A DNA stretch of 49,567 bases, taken from contig JAOPYH010000111.1 of the NCBI GenBank assembly GCA_025964715.1, positions 1-49,567 of the forward strand, written 5' to 3'. The stretch is from Streptosporangiaceae bacterium. GTDB taxonomy: Bacteria > Actinomycetota > Actinomycetes > Streptosporangiales > Streptosporangiaceae. Below, piece by piece: positions 8,871 to 18,608 of the stretch (the first letter of the stretch is position 1; every line of letters starts with the position of its first letter). The notes under the pieces are model-generated. The model did no database searches. It saw only the letters and a list, made by a program, of their open reading frames with translations, and was not told where the DNA came from. Position numbers and translations under genes: made by a program.

Positions 8871-9803
8871 ATGGGCGAACCCTCCGCGCTGCCAGTGGCC
8901 CTGACCGAGGTGCTGGCGGACTTCGAACGACATCTGCGGATGGAGCGAGACCTGTCCGCCCATACCGTGCGGGCCTACCTCGGTGATGTGGGGGACCTCC
9001 TGTGCCACGCGGCGGATGTGGGGGTGAGCCGGCCTGGCGGCCTCGACGTTCAGGTCCTGCGCGCCTGGCTCGCCCGCCAGCATGCGAGCGGCAAGGCCCG
9101 GTCGACGCTCGCGCGCCGCACCGCAGCGGTCCGTACCTTCACCGCCTTCGCCTACCGGCGCGGCCTGCTGGAGCGTGATCCCGGACCACTCCTCGGCACC
9201 CCCAAGCGACTGCGCGACCTGCCCAAGGTGCTCCGGCAGAGCGAAGCCGCTGCCCTGCTCGACGGAGCCGGCGGAGACGACGGGAACACCGGCGCCGAGC
9301 CACAGGACCTGCGCGACCAAGCGGTCTTGGAGCTGCTCTACGCCACCGGGATCCGGGTGAGCGAGCTGTGCGGGCTCGACGTGGACGACCTCGACCGCGA
9401 GCGTCGTACGGTCCGGGTCCTCGGCAAGGGGAACAAGGAGCGGACCGTGCCGGTGGGGGACCCCGCCGTGGGAGCTGCGGAGGACTGGCTCCGGCGTGGC
9501 CGTCCGGCGCTCGTGAGCGAGCGGAGTGGCCCGGCGCTGTTCCTCGGCGCCCGCGGCGGCCGGCTGCATCCGACCAGCGCCAGGCGGCTAGTGCACGCCC
9601 GCGTCGCCGCGGCGGGCGTCCCCGATCTCGGCCCGCACGGGCTGCGCCACAGTGCGGCCACCCACCTGCTCGAGGGCGGCGCCGATCTCCGCAGCGTCCA
9701 GGAGATCCTCGGGCACGCCTCGCTGCAGAGCACGCAGCTCTACACGCATGTGTCCGCGGAGCGGCTCAAGCAGACCTATCGCCAGGCCCACCCCCGGGCC
9801 TGA
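8871..9803 (+). CDS. xerC: Tyrosine recombinase XerC
   Basis: Site-specific recombinase that resolves chromosome dimers at dif together with XerD. The SAM-like core-binding domain occupies about residues 8-110 ([20 protein letters not shown]). The catalytic domain keeps all expected residues: Arg162 ([12 protein letters not shown]), Lys186 ([13 protein letters not shown]), His256 and Arg259 ([12 protein letters not shown]), His282 ([11 protein letters not shown]) and Tyr291 (LYTHVS). The 310-aa size and the place just before rpsB fit XerC rather than XerD. The 3' end overlaps the convergent M23 gene by 28 bp. Confidence 0.92.
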   Translation: MGEPSALPVALTEVLADFERHLRMERDLSAHTVRAYLGDVGDLLCHAADVGVSRPGGLDVQVLRAWLARQHASGKARSTLARRTAAVRTFTAFAYRRGLLERDPGPLLGTPKRLRDLPKVLRQSEAAALLDGAGGDDGNTGAEPQDLRDQAVLELLYATGIRVSELCGLDVDDLDRERRTVRVLGKGNKERTVPVGDPAVGAAEDWLRRGRPALVSERSGPALFLGARGGRLHPTSARRLVHARVAAAGVPDLGPHGLRHSAATHLLEGGADLRSVQEILGHASLQSTQLYTHVSAERLKQTYRQAHPRA

Positions 9804-10534
9804 CCTATCTTCGATGTGCGCCCCCGCCGGCGCAGGGCGAGAAGCAGGGCGAGGACGGTGATCGCGGCGCCGCTGACCGCGGTGGCCGCGGCGGCCGGCG
9901 ATGTGCCGTGCGCGGCCCCATGGAGCTCGGCGGAGGCCGGAGATCCCGCGGTCACGGCCGGCGGGTCCTGCGCCGCGGCCCGGGCGCCGGGCCAGGGTGG
10001 CGGGGCCGGGGCCGCCGCTCGCAGCGAGTACGGCACCTGAGCGGGGATGTTCCAGATGGGGAGTAGGCGGATCTGCCCGCGGCCGAGCAGCGAGAGCGGG
10101 TCCGCGTAGACAAGGCCCTGCCGCGCGCCCCAGTGCAGGCACGGCCGCGGTCCGCAGTGACCCGGAAGGCTCTGGACCGTGCCGATCCGGTCGCCCGCGC
10201 GCACCGGCTGTCCCGGACGGACCGACGGCCGTACGGGAAGGTAGGTCGTGCGCAGGGCGCCGTGTGAGATCGCGATCACACCCCGTCCGGCCAGCGGGCC
10301 CGCATAGGAGATTCGGCCGGATCCGGCCGCGTAGACCGGCTGGCCGGGGTGGGCCGCCAGGTCGACGCCGCGATGGCCGGGCGCCCACGGATCCTCGGGC
10401 GGTGCGAACGCCCGGATCACCTCCGGCCTCGGGCGTAACGGCCATTGCCATGGGCCTTCGCACTCGATCGGGGGGCACAGGTAGGGGCCGGAGTGCAGGC
10501 CGGCCCACGTGAGGAGCAGCGTCACCATGGTCAT
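9776..10534 (-). CDS. M23/LytM-type peptidase-domain protein, membrane anchored, likely degenerate
   Basis: Contains a LytM/M23 fold from about residue 30 to 150. The first zinc motif is present ([20 protein letters not shown], an HxxxD), but the last motif reads RPCLHWGAR, with Cys where the catalytic first His of HxH is expected; the second, metal-binding His is kept. A hydrophobic signal-like start ([10 protein letters not shown]), a Pro/Ala-rich linker and a carboxy-terminal transmembrane helix ([12 protein letters not shown]) followed by Arg residues indicate an anchored extracytoplasmic protein. ATG 10534 or 10528 are the possible starts; neither has a good Shine-Dalgarno. Such variants can act as scaffolds or amidase activators rather than enzymes. 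The location next to rpsB is common in actinomycetes. Confidence 0.82.
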   Translation of the reverse strand: MTMVTLLLTWAGLHSGPYLCPPIECEGPWQWPLRPRPEVIRAFAPPEDPWAPGHRGVDLAAHPGQPVYAAGSGRISYAGPLAGRGVIAISHGALRTTYLPVRPSVRPGQPVRAGDRIGTVQSLPGHCGPRPCLHWGARQGLVYADPLSLLGRGQIRLLPIWNIPAQVPYSLRAAAPAPPPWPGARAAAQDPPAVTAGSPASAELHGAAHGTSPAAAATAVSGAAITVLALLLALRRRGRTSKIGQARGWAWR

Positions 10535-10639
10535 GCCAGGTAGCGTGGCCGGACCGGACCATGCGGCGCCAGACCCGCCGCGGCATGTGGAAAACCCGCG
10601 CATGGGATCCGCGATTCGGCGGGATGGCCCTTTCTCCCG

Positions 10640-10815
10640 TAAACTTGCCAGACGGCCGTGGTGGATATCGCCGACGGCCGAATTCACGCGCCCGCCTGCC
10701 ACCGACCTCGGTGGGGCGCGCCTCCAGGTCCGCGGCCTTGCCGCGGTGGGGCGCGCCCGGGTGCAACAGACAACCGAACATGGCCCTGGCATGGGTCAGA
10801 CAGGAGCACACGGGC
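10640..10815 (+). promoter_or_regulatory. rpsB promoter and structured 5' leader
   Basis: A -10-like box TAAACT lies at 10640-10645, 170 bases before rpsB. The leader holds several stems: CCACCG/CGGTGG (10699-10714), CCGCGG/CCGCGG (10730-10746), and a 14-bp direct repeat CGGTGGGGCGCGCC at 10709-10722 and 10744-10757. Ribosomal protein S2 is known to control its own mRNA in several bacteria, so a protein-binding leader is plausible, but I infer this only from structure and position. Confidence 0.4.
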
Positions 10816-11805
10816 ATGGCACCCGTCGTCACCATGAGGCAGCTGCTCGAGAGCGGCGTGCACTTCGGACACCAGACTCGCCGCTGGAACCCGAAGATGA
10901 AGCGCTTCATCCTCACTGAGCGCAACGGCATCTACATCATCGACCTGCAGCAGTCGCTGTCCCACATCGACCGCGCCTTCGAGTTCATCAAGGCGACCGT
11001 GGCGCACGGCGGCTCGATTCTCTTCGTGGGAACCAAGAAGCAGGGCCAGGAGGCGATCGCCGAGCAGGCGCTGCGTGTCGGCATGCCCTACGTGAACCAG
11101 CGTTGGCTGGGCGGCATGCTCACGAACTTCTCCACCGTGCACAAGAGGCTGACCCGCCTCAAGGAGCTCGAGGAGATCGACTACGACGACGTGGCCGGCT
11201 CCGGGATGACCAAGAAGGAGCTCCTCGGCCTCAAGCGCGAGAAGGACAAGCTCGAGCGTACGCTCGGTGGTATCCGCGACATGGCGAAGGTTCCGAGCGC
11301 CATCTGGATCGTTGACACCAAAAAGGAGCACATCGCCGTCAAGGAGGCCCGCAAGCTGGGCATCCCGGTCGTGGCGATCCTCGACACCAACTGTGACCCC
11401 GACGAGGTCGACTTTCCGATCCCGGGTAACGATGACGCGATCCGTAGCGTCAGCGTGCTGACCCGCGTCGTGGCGGACGCGGCGGCCGATGGCCTCATCG
11501 CGCGCGCCGGGGCAGCGGGGGGCGGGGACGAGAAGCCCGCCGAGGGTGCCGTGACTGAGCCGCTGGCCGAGTGGGAGCGCGAGCTCCTGGTGGGCGACAA
11601 GCCCGACGAGAACGCTGAGGCCCCGGCTGAGACCGCCGCTGAGGCGCCGGCCGACGCCGCTGCTGAGGCGCCGGCCGACGCCGCTGCCGAGGCTCCCGCC
11701 GACGCCGCTGCTGAGGCTCCGGCCGAGCCGGCCGCTGAGGCTCCGGCTGAGGCCGCTGCTGAGGCTCCCGCCGAGGAGCCGGTCGCCGAGGGCGAGCGCG
11801 CCTGA
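10816..11805 (+). CDS. rpsB: 30S ribosomal protein S2 with long Ala/Pro/Glu tail
   Basis: Small-subunit ribosomal protein. ATG 10816 gives [20 protein letters not shown], the standard S2 start, preceded by GGAG; the frame is open upstream to 10561 but without S2 similarity. Conserved signatures include [38 protein letters not shown] and [20 protein letters not shown]. After about residue 265 the protein carries an acidic tail of seven 8-residue units related to EAPADAAA, longer than in most S2 proteins. tsf follows, as in nearly all bacteria. Confidence 0.96.
   Translation: MAPVVTMRQLLESGVHFGHQTRRWNPKMKRFILTERNGIYIIDLQQSLSHIDRAFEFIKATVAHGGSILFVGTKKQGQEAIAEQALRVGMPYVNQRWLGGMLTNFSTVHKRLTRLKELEEIDYDDVAGSGMTKKELLGLKREKDKLERTLGGIRDMAKVPSAIWIVDTKKEHIAVKEARKLGIPVVAILDTNCDPDEVDFPIPGNDDAIRSVSVLTRVVADAAADGLIARAGAAGGGDEKPAEGAVTEPLAEWERELLVGDKPDENAEAPAETAAEAPADAAAEAPADAAAEAPADAAAEAPAEPAAEAPAEAAAEAPAEEPVAEGERA
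11617..11784 (+). repeat. 24-bp in-frame tandem repeats in rpsB
   Basis: Seven consecutive 24-bp units encode [16 protein letters not shown] three times, [16 protein letters not shown] and EAPAEEPV. The DNA units differ mostly at third positions, so they are not a very recent expansion. Copy number could vary between strains by slippage without breaking the frame. Confidence 0.85.
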
Positions 11806-11849
11806 GGCAACGGGTTCGCGCGGCCTGAGCCGCGCTCAACCTGAGCCTT

Positions 11850-11887
11850 GGTCCACGGTGGCCCCCTCCCAGGGGCCGCCGTGGACC
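11850..11887 (+). promoter_or_regulatory. 16-bp hairpin between rpsB and tsf
   Basis: Arms 11850-11865 and 11872-11887 pair over 16 bp with a single G-T pair and a CTCCCA loop. It lies 44 bases after the rpsB stop and 30 bases before the tsf start. The same spot in E. coli carries an attenuator-type hairpin that lowers tsf relative to rpsB; here the same role, or mRNA processing, is an inference. Confidence 0.7.
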
Positions 11888-11917
11888 GCACAATTCGACG
11901 AGAGAGACAGCGAAACG

Positions 11918-12754
11918 ATGGCGAACTTCACCGCCGCGGACGTCAAGCGGCTCCGTGAGCTGACCGGCTCCGGGATGATGGCCTGCAAGAAGGCTCTCGA
12001 GGAGGCGGAGGGCGACTTCGACAAGGCCGTCGAGCTCCTGCGTCTCAAGGGCGCCAAGGACGTCGGCAAGCGGGCCGAGCGCACCGCCGGCAACGGCCTG
12101 GTCGTGACCCACTTCAACGGCGACACCGAAGGCGTCCTGCTCGAGCTGACCTGCGAGACCGACTTCGAGGCCAAGAACGAGCAGTTCATCGGGCTCGCGG
12201 ACCGGATCGCCGAGTTCGTGGCCTCGTCCGACGCCGGGGACGCGCAGACCCTGCTGGGCGCCGAGATCGAGCCCGGGAAGACCGTGCAGCAGCTGCTCGA
12301 GGAGAACGGCGCCAAGATCGGCGAAAAGGTCGAGCTGCGGCGCTTCGCCCGCTTCCAGGGCGCCTACGTGACCAGTTACCTGCACAAGTCCGACCCACAG
12401 CTTCCGCCGACCACCGGTGTGCTCGTCGAGCTGGACAAGCCTGACGCCGAGGTGGCCAAGGACGTGGCGCAGCAGATCGCCGCGATGTCGCCGAAGTACC
12501 TCACCCGGGATGAGATCCCGGCCGAGACGATCGAGAAGGAGCGGGCGCTCGCCGAGCAGATGACCCGCGACGAGGGCAAGCCCGAGAAGGCCATCCCCAA
12601 GATCGTTGAGGGACGCGTCAACGCCTACTTCCGTGACTTCGTGCTCCTCGACCAGGCCTTCGTGAAGGACAACAAGAAGACGATCGCCAAGGTCCTCGAC
12701 GAAGCCGGAGTGAACGTGAAGCGGTTCGCCCGATTCAAGGTAGGACAGCTTTGA
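11918..12754 (+). CDS. tsf: Elongation factor Ts
   Basis: Guanine-nucleotide exchange factor that recycles EF-Tu. ATG 11918 gives [19 protein letters not shown], the normal start, with GAGAGAGACAG upstream. The UBA-like domain (1-50) contains [19 protein letters not shown], and the core has [22 protein letters not shown] and [14 protein letters not shown]. Length 278 aa is typical of the longer form. It lies between rpsB and pyrH and is separated from rpsB by a strong hairpin. Confidence 0.96.
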   Translation: MANFTAADVKRLRELTGSGMMACKKALEEAEGDFDKAVELLRLKGAKDVGKRAERTAGNGLVVTHFNGDTEGVLLELTCETDFEAKNEQFIGLADRIAEFVASSDAGDAQTLLGAEIEPGKTVQQLLEENGAKIGEKVELRRFARFQGAYVTSYLHKSDPQLPPTTGVLVELDKPDAEVAKDVAQQIAAMSPKYLTRDEIPAETIEKERALAEQMTRDEGKPEKAIPKIVEGRVNAYFRDFVLLDQAFVKDNKKTIAKVLDEAGVNVKRFARFKVGQL

Positions 12755-12785
12755 AAGCCTTCGGCTAGAGAGACGCGCTTGGTGA

Positions 12786-13607
<822 letters not shown>

Positions 13608-13653
13608 TCGGGTACGGCCGGGCAGTAATACAAGACGCGGGACGGGAGCCGAA

Positions 13654-14211
13654 GTGATCGACGAGATCCTCCTCGAGGCCGAGGAGAAGATGGAAAAGGC
13701 GGTCACGGTCGCCAAGGAAGATTTCAGCACCATCCGGACCGGCCGAGTCACGCCCGCGATGTTCAACAAGCTCACGGCGGAGTACTACGGTACGCCGACG
13801 CTGATCAACCAGCTGGCGTCCTTCACCACGCCCGAGCCCCGCATGGTCATCGTGCAGGTCTTCGACAGGTCGTCCCTCGGTGCGGTCGAGAAGGCCATCC
13901 GCGACAGTGACCTGGGCGTGAACCCCAGCAATGACGGCAACGTCATCCGGGTCGTGTTCCCCGAGCTCTCGGAGGAGCGCCGCAGGGAGTTCATCAAAGT
14001 GGCCGGCGGCAAGGCCGAGGACAGCAAGGTGTCGATCCGCAACATCCGGCGCCGGGCCAAGGACACTCTGGACAAGCTCTCCAAAGACGGCGAGGCGGGC
14101 GAGGACGATGTCCGGCGTGCTGAGAAGGAGCTCGACGACGCGACGCACAAGTACGTCGCCAAGATCGACGAGCTGCTCGAGCACAAGAAGGCCGAACTCC
14201 TCGAGGTATAG
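13654..14211 (+). CDS. frr: Ribosome recycling factor
   Basis: Splits post-termination ribosomes together with EF-G. GTG 13654 gives [17 protein letters not shown] and is preceded by GGGAG; the frame extends upstream into pyrH as a shadow. Family motifs are [31 protein letters not shown] and [16 protein letters not shown], ending in the long helical arm [14 protein letters not shown]. Length is the canonical 185 aa. cdsA follows after 3 bases. Confidence 0.96.
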   Translation: MIDEILLEAEEKMEKAVTVAKEDFSTIRTGRVTPAMFNKLTAEYYGTPTLINQLASFTTPEPRMVIVQVFDRSSLGAVEKAIRDSDLGVNPSNDGNVIRVVFPELSEERRREFIKVAGGKAEDSKVSIRNIRRRAKDTLDKLSKDGEAGEDDVRRAEKELDDATHKYVAKIDELLEHKKAELLEV

Positions 14212-14214
14212 GGG

Positions 14215-15120
14215 TTGGCCTTGGAACAGGCCCGGGAGTCAGAGCCGTCCGGGGAGGATCCGCACGAGTCCTCCGAGGCGGTAGACAAGGAACGATCGCC
14301 GGGCAAGAAGCGTGGCCCCGGCCGCAACCTGCCTATTGCGGTCGGCGTCGGCGCCGGACTCGGCGCCATCGTGGTGACCTCTCTCTACGTCCAGAAGGAG
14401 ATCTTCCTAGCGGTCCTGGTGGTGTTCCTGGGCATCGCCGTTCACGAGCTCACCGGGGCGTTCGCGAGCCGCGGCATCCGCGTGCCGTTCATCCCCCTGG
14501 CCGTCGGCGGCCTGGCGATGCTCATGTTCTCCTACCTCCACGGTGCCGAAGGGCTGATCGCCTCCTTCGCCCTGACCGTGCTGGTCCTGCTGGTCTGGCG
14601 GATGAGGGACGGAGCCGAACGCTACGTAGGCGACGTCACCGCGAGCGTCTTCACCCTCGCGTACGTCCCGTTCCTCGGCGGATTCGCCGTGCTGCTGCTG
14701 GATCCGCCCGACGGCGCCGACCGGGTCATAACCTTCATCGCGGTCACGGTGGCCAGCGACATCGGCGGCTTCTTCGCCGGGACGTTTCTGGGGCGGCACA
14801 AGCTGGCACCCACCATCAGTCCCAAGAAGACGTGGGAGGGCCTTGCCGGTTCGGCCCTGGCCTGTATGGCCGTCGGCGCCTGGCTCCTGCCGTGGCTCCT
14901 GCACCGCGAGATCTGGCAGGGGGCGGTGATCGGCGCGGCCGTCGTCTGCTCCGCGACCCTCGGCGACCTCATCGAGTCCATGATCAAGCGGGATCTCGGC
15001 ATCAAGGACCTGGGCAACCTGCTCCCCGAGCACGGGGGCGCGATGGACCGGCTCGACTCCCTGCTCGCCACGGCCCCGATCGTCTGGCTGCTCCTGGAGG
15101 CCTTCGTCCCGGCCCCGTAG
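14215..15120 (+). CDS. cdsA: Phosphatidate cytidylyltransferase (CDP-diglyceride synthase)
   Basis: Integral membrane enzyme that makes CDP-diacylglycerol from phosphatidic acid and CTP, the branch point for phospholipids. After a charged cytoplasmic head of about 45 residues come roughly eight transmembrane segments. The signature near the end is complete: SMIKRDLGIKDLG, LLPEHGGAMDRLDS. The start is TTG 14215, three bases after the frr stop with GGGG just ahead; no better start is present. Downstream, 15121-15347 contains only GC-rich palindromes (for example GCGCGC-ATG-GCGCGC at 15148-15162) and no gene I can support. Confidence 0.94.
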   Translation: MALEQARESEPSGEDPHESSEAVDKERSPGKKRGPGRNLPIAVGVGAGLGAIVVTSLYVQKEIFLAVLVVFLGIAVHELTGAFASRGIRVPFIPLAVGGLAMLMFSYLHGAEGLIASFALTVLVLLVWRMRDGAERYVGDVTASVFTLAYVPFLGGFAVLLLDPPDGADRVITFIAVTVASDIGGFFAGTFLGRHKLAPTISPKKTWEGLAGSALACMAVGAWLLPWLLHREIWQGAVIGAAVVCSATLGDLIESMIKRDLGIKDLGNLLPEHGGAMDRLDSLLATAPIVWLLLEAFVPAP

Positions 15121-15347
15121 GCGTGTCGCCCGGGCCGCCGCGCCGCCGCGCGCATGGCGCGCCCTGCGACATCGCGGCGGAAGGACCTCTGTCCCCAGTG
15201 GCCGCCCGGCTGCGGCTCGGCCCCGTGGGCCGGCGGGCCCTGCGCCCACCGGGGCTGCGGCGGCTGAAGCCCGCCGAGTGCTCCGGTGGCGATGATCGCC
15301 GCCGCTAGGCTGTGGCCGTGATCACGCGGTGACCAGCGAACGCGAGC

Positions 15348-16538
15348 TCAGCCGCCGACGACCCAGCTGCGGCCCTGCTGGGCGAGTCTTCGTACGAGGG
15401 CCTCGGAGCCCTGTGCCTTGGCGTACAGCCGTTCCTCGTCGGTGATCGGCACCAGCCAGAGCCATTTCACCGGATCACCGCCGAACGTGAATCCGGACAG
15501 GCCTGGTGCGACGGGTCCGCTGAGCCGGCTCGGCTCCTCCAGAAGCAGCACGCCCTCCCAGCGGGATGCGGGCGGGCCGGACGAGGCCGCGGTGGCCGGG
15601 TCACCGGCGGGGGCAGGGCTGTTCAGGGGGAAAGTCTCGGCCTGGTGATACCACTTCACCACGTCCCCGGGCGCGAACCAGGTGACCGCCCGCCAGGGGT
15701 ACTGCGCCAGCCAGGGGAAGACGCTTCCGGCCCGCTGGCTCGGCAGCGTGGTGGCCACGGCCAGCTCGATGCGGGCGAAGGGTGACACCTGGTCCTCGTA
15801 CAGCTCCACCGTAGGCATCCGCTGGGCGCCCATCCCGATGGTGCTGAGCACCGAGTAGCCGCGGCCCGGCTGCGGCGGGCGTTCGGATACGCCGACCATG
15901 GGCAACGGGGTCGCGCCGCCGCGCCACTGCCGGCCCACGTCGTGCCAGTAGTGCCCGCCCGGACCGAGCCGGTCCAGCAGGTGGCCGAGGACGGACTGCT
16001 GGAACCCCGCCCAGGCGCTCTCGTCCGCCCGCCAGTGCCAGAAGGCCCGTGCCTGCTTGATACGGGGGCCGAGCTCGGCCATCTCGTCGGCCAGGGGAAA
16101 CGCGAAGGGGCTCTGCGTCGTCGCATCGCGGCTGTAGCCGGGGATGCCGCGGTGGATGTCGGACCACACCGGGATGACGCAGATCGGCTCGCCGTCCTCG
16201 AGCACCGCCGCTCCGTCGCCCTCCTCGAACCAGACGACCTCGAGTGCCGCGGCGTCGAGTTCGGGGCGTCCGGCCGGGTCACTGGTCCCGGCCGATGGCA
16301 TGTTCGGCGGCAGGCCTGCGCTGAGCCGGGCGAGATCCACGCTCCGGGCGGCGGCCTGGTGGTTGGCGATCCAGACGGCGCCGAGCACGGTCTCTCGGAG
16401 GTCCCGCAGGTAGGCGACCGTGGTCTGGCCGTCGGTCTCAACGGTGAGAGTACGGCTCCGGTAGGGGCTCGTGTCGCTGACGATCACCCTGGTCGCGGAG
16501 GCCTTCGGCGAAGCGGGCCTCCTGCGCAATACCGGCAT
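15348..16538 (-). CDS. Suppressor-of-fused (SUFU) domain-like protein
   Basis: The carboxy-terminal half resembles the bacterial SUFU family: YSVLSTIGMGAQRMP, a central W/P-rich part (VFPWLAQYPWRAVTWF), GDVVKWYHQAETFPL, and the closing LWLVPITDEERLYAKAQG, which matches the family's PIT-x-E-E ending. The amino-terminal 190 residues are a second, unrecognised domain (TVAYLRDLRETVLGAVWIA, VVWFEEGDGAAVLEDGE, FWHWRADESAWAGFQ). No signal peptide or membrane segment. Bacterial SUFU proteins are often immunity proteins of polymorphic toxins, but no toxin gene adjoins. ATG 16538 is supported by a TAAAGT box 8 nt upstream. Confidence 0.7.
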   Translation of the reverse strand: MPVLRRRPASPKASATRVIVSDTSPYRSRTLTVETDGQTTVAYLRDLRETVLGAVWIANHQAAARSVDLARLSAGLPPNMPSAGTSDPAGRPELDAAALEVVWFEEGDGAAVLEDGEPICVIPVWSDIHRGIPGYSRDATTQSPFAFPLADEMAELGPRIKQARAFWHWRADESAWAGFQQSVLGHLLDRLGPGGHYWHDVGRQWRGGATPLPMVGVSERPPQPGRGYSVLSTIGMGAQRMPTVELYEDQVSPFARIELAVATTLPSQRAGSVFPWLAQYPWRAVTWFAPGDVVKWYHQAETFPLNSPAPAGDPATAASSGPPASRWEGVLLLEEPSRLSGPVAPGLSGFTFGGDPVKWLWLVPITDEERLYAKAQGSEALVRRLAQQGRSWVVGG

Positions 16539-16546
16539 AGATCACG

Positions 16547-16552
16547 ACTTTA
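16547..16552 (-). promoter_or_regulatory. -10 box for the SUFU-like gene
   Basis: On the minus strand TAAAGT is followed by 8 nt and ATG 16538, with no Shine-Dalgarno sequence. It fixes the long-form start as the likely one. No clear -35 box. Confidence 0.4.
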
Positions 16553-16622
16553 GTGCAGCCCGCGTACGACCGGCGACGCGTTTGGCCAGAGCACGCCCGT
16601 CCATTTGAGACACTGGCAGGTG

Positions 16623-17726
16623 ATGTCACCGACCCCAGGCGAGCTGACCTTCGTCGCCCCCCGCCGCGCCAAGCCGCCCCGCCATCTCGCCGATCTCGAT
16701 CCGGCCGGGCGCCGGGCCGCCGTCGCCGAACTCGGCGAGAAGCCGTTCCGCGCCGACCAGCTCTCCCGGCACTACTTCTCCCGTCTGACCAATGACCCCG
16801 CGGAGATGACGGACCTGCCCGCGCCCGTGCGGGACCGGCTCACCAGCGAGCTGTTGCCGACGTTGCTCACGCCGGTGCGGGAGCAGACCGCCGATTCCGG
16901 CAGGACGCTCAAGGCGCTGTGGAAGGCGTTCGACGGGACGCTCATCGAGTCCGTGCTGATGCGCTATCCCGACCGTGTCACCATGTGCGTCTCCTCACAG
17001 GCCGGGTGCGGCATGAACTGCCCGTTCTGCGCGACGGGGCAGGCGGGGCTCACCCGCAACCTCTCCACCGGCGAGATCGTCGAGCAGGTCACCGCCGGCG
17101 CGCGGGCGCTGGCTCGAGGCGAGGTGGCCGGAGGGCCCGGCCGGGTCTCCAACGTCGTCTTCATGGGCATGGGAGAACCGCTGGCCAACTACAAGGCCGT
17201 GCTCGGCGCCGTGCGGCGGATCACGGACCCGGCACCCGGCGGGCTCGGTATCTCACAGCGCTCCGTCACCGTGTCCACCGTGGGACTGGTCCCGGCGATC
17301 CAGAAGCTCGCCGCCGAGGAACTTTCCGTACGGCTGGCGGTCTCGCTGCACGCGCCCGACGACGAGCTCCGTGACGAGCTCGTACCCATCAACACCAGGT
17401 GGAAGGTCCGCGAGGTCCTCGACGCCGCGTGGTCCTATGCCGACACGACCGGTCGCCGCGTCTCCATCGAGTACGCGATGATCAAGGACATCAACGACCA
17501 GGCGTGGCGTGCGGACCTGCTCGGCAAGCTCTTGCGCGGGCATCTCGTCCATGTCAACCTCATCCCGTTGAACCCCACGCCGGGCTCCAAGTGGACGGCC
17601 TCGCGCCCGCAGGACGAGAAGGAGTTCGTCGCGCGGCTGGAGGCGCACGGCGTCCCCGTGACGGTCCGGGACACCCGGGGCAGCGAGATCGACGGCGCGT
17701 GCGGGCAGCTCGCCGCCGCCACCTAG
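16623..17726 (+). CDS. rlmN: Dual-specificity 23S rRNA/tRNA methyltransferase RlmN
   Basis: Radical-SAM enzyme that forms m2A2503 in 23S rRNA and m2A37 in some tRNAs. The 4Fe-4S motif is CGMNCPFC, preceded by the conserved MCVSSQAG. Other signatures are [27 protein letters not shown] and [16 protein letters not shown]; the catalytic Cys near the end is in [10 protein letters not shown] start at ATG 16623; a TTG six codons upstream (16605) is also possible and neither has a strong Shine-Dalgarno. Length (367 aa) is normal. Gene order after cdsA is the actinobacterial one, interrupted by the opposite SUFU-like gene. Confidence 0.94.
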   Translation: MSPTPGELTFVAPRRAKPPRHLADLDPAGRRAAVAELGEKPFRADQLSRHYFSRLTNDPAEMTDLPAPVRDRLTSELLPTLLTPVREQTADSGRTLKALWKAFDGTLIESVLMRYPDRVTMCVSSQAGCGMNCPFCATGQAGLTRNLSTGEIVEQVTAGARALARGEVAGGPGRVSNVVFMGMGEPLANYKAVLGAVRRITDPAPGGLGISQRSVTVSTVGLVPAIQKLAAEELSVRLAVSLHAPDDELRDELVPINTRWKVREVLDAAWSYADTTGRRVSIEYAMIKDINDQAWRADLLGKLLRGHLVHVNLIPLNPTPGSKWTASRPQDEKEFVARLEAHGVPVTVRDTRGSEIDGACGQLAAAT

Positions 17727-17740
17727 AGCTGAGGAGCCCA

Positions 17741-18250
17741 ATGTCGCGCTTCCCGGTGGCCCTGCGCGGATACAACCGCACGCAGGTGGACGCGCTCGTC
17801 GGCCGCATCGCCGCGGCGACCGCGGGAGACTCGGCGCCGGCCCCGGCGATAACCGCTGGTGAGGTACGGGAGAGCCGCTTCGATCTGGCGATGCGCGGCT
17901 ATGACCGCCGGACGGTCGACGACGCGCTGAGCGAGCACATCCGGCGGCTGGCCGCCACCGGCCCGCGGCGGTCCCGGCCCAAACGACCTCAGGTCCGTCC
18001 GGGCTGGCTGATCGGCTGGGTTCAGGGCGCCCAGTTCACGGCCGTACGCATCCGTACGGGCTATGACGTACGGGACGTGGACGCCTTCCTCGACCGGGTG
18101 GTCGCCGGCCTTCGCGGTGTGGCCGTGCCCGTGACGGCACGGGACGTACGCGAGAGTGTCTTCCGGACGGTGCGGTTGGCCCCCGGTTACGTCGAGCGGG
18201 AGGTCGACACGTTCCTCAGCCAGCTCGCCTCCGCGCTCGAGGGCGCGTAG
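17741..18250 (+). CDS. DivIVA-motif protein with four tandem repeats
   Basis: A 169-aa protein made of four copies of the DivIVA amino-terminal membrane-targeting motif (F-x-GY-x-VD-x-L): GYNRTQVDALV at 10-20, GYDRRTVDDAL at 53-63, GYDVRDVDAFL at 107-117 and GYVEREVDTFL at 149-159. Repeats 2 and 4 are preceded by related helices (TAGEVRES, TARDVRES), so a two-motif unit probably duplicated. A basic Pro/Arg linker (72-88) joins the halves. The long coiled coil of true DivIVA/Wag31 is missing. GAGGAG stands before ATG 17741, 14 bases after rlmN. DivIVA motifs sense negative membrane curvature; several copies could give polar or septal binding by avidity. Confidence 0.8.
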   Translation: MSRFPVALRGYNRTQVDALVGRIAAATAGDSAPAPAITAGEVRESRFDLAMRGYDRRTVDDALSEHIRRLAATGPRRSRPKRPQVRPGWLIGWVQGAQFTAVRIRTGYDVRDVDAFLDRVVAGLRGVAVPVTARDVRESVFRTVRLAPGYVEREVDTFLSQLASALEGA

Positions 18251-18258
18251 GGCAGGAC

Positions 18259-18608
18259 TCAGCGTCGCCGGCACCGCCGCCGCGGCGTGCAAGGCGATCG
18301 TCCCCAGCAGGGCACCTGCTCCGACGCCCGCGGTGACGCCAGAGAACAGGTGCACGGCGATCGGCAGGGATCCGAGGCCGAGGTTGAGGACATAGGCCGC
18401 CAGGAGCGCGGCCGCCGCGGCCGTTCGCCTGCCGGCCGCGGTCATCCGGCTCAGCGCCAAGCATGCCCCTGGCCGCCCACGCCCAGACCGGAAAGAGCAG
18501 CGCGGCCGTGTCGCCGTACCCGCCCACGACCAGCCGCAGCGTCGCGGCCCGGCTCGCCGCAGCGGAGCTGCCCAGGAATCCCAGGATGACCAGCAGGCGG
18601 ACAACCGC
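18259..18608 (-). pseudogene. Frameshifted integral-membrane protein remnant
   Basis: Two reading frames on the minus strand together look like one small membrane protein. From 18608 to about 18465 one frame reads RLLVILGFLGSSAAASRAA and then DTAALLFPVWAWAARGML. From about 18465 the next frame continues with AAALLAAYVLNLGLGSL, IAVHLFSGVTAGVGAG and LLGTIALHAAAAV. Both parts have strong third-position G/C bias, as real genes here do. A single-base indel near 18465 would join them. The joined frame also lacks a stop before it runs antisense into the DivIVA gene. A sequencing error is possible. Family not recognised. Confidence 0.35.

Noticed and set aside
11617..11784. CRISPR-like or satellite repeat
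   Set aside because: The 24-bp units are contiguous, in frame and encode the S2 tail; there are no spacers.
15306..15333. TAGGCT box 6 nt before a GTG at about 15318, like the leaderless promoters
   Set aside because: The frame stops after four codons and nothing follows but the antisense of the SUFU-like gene; there is no product to support.
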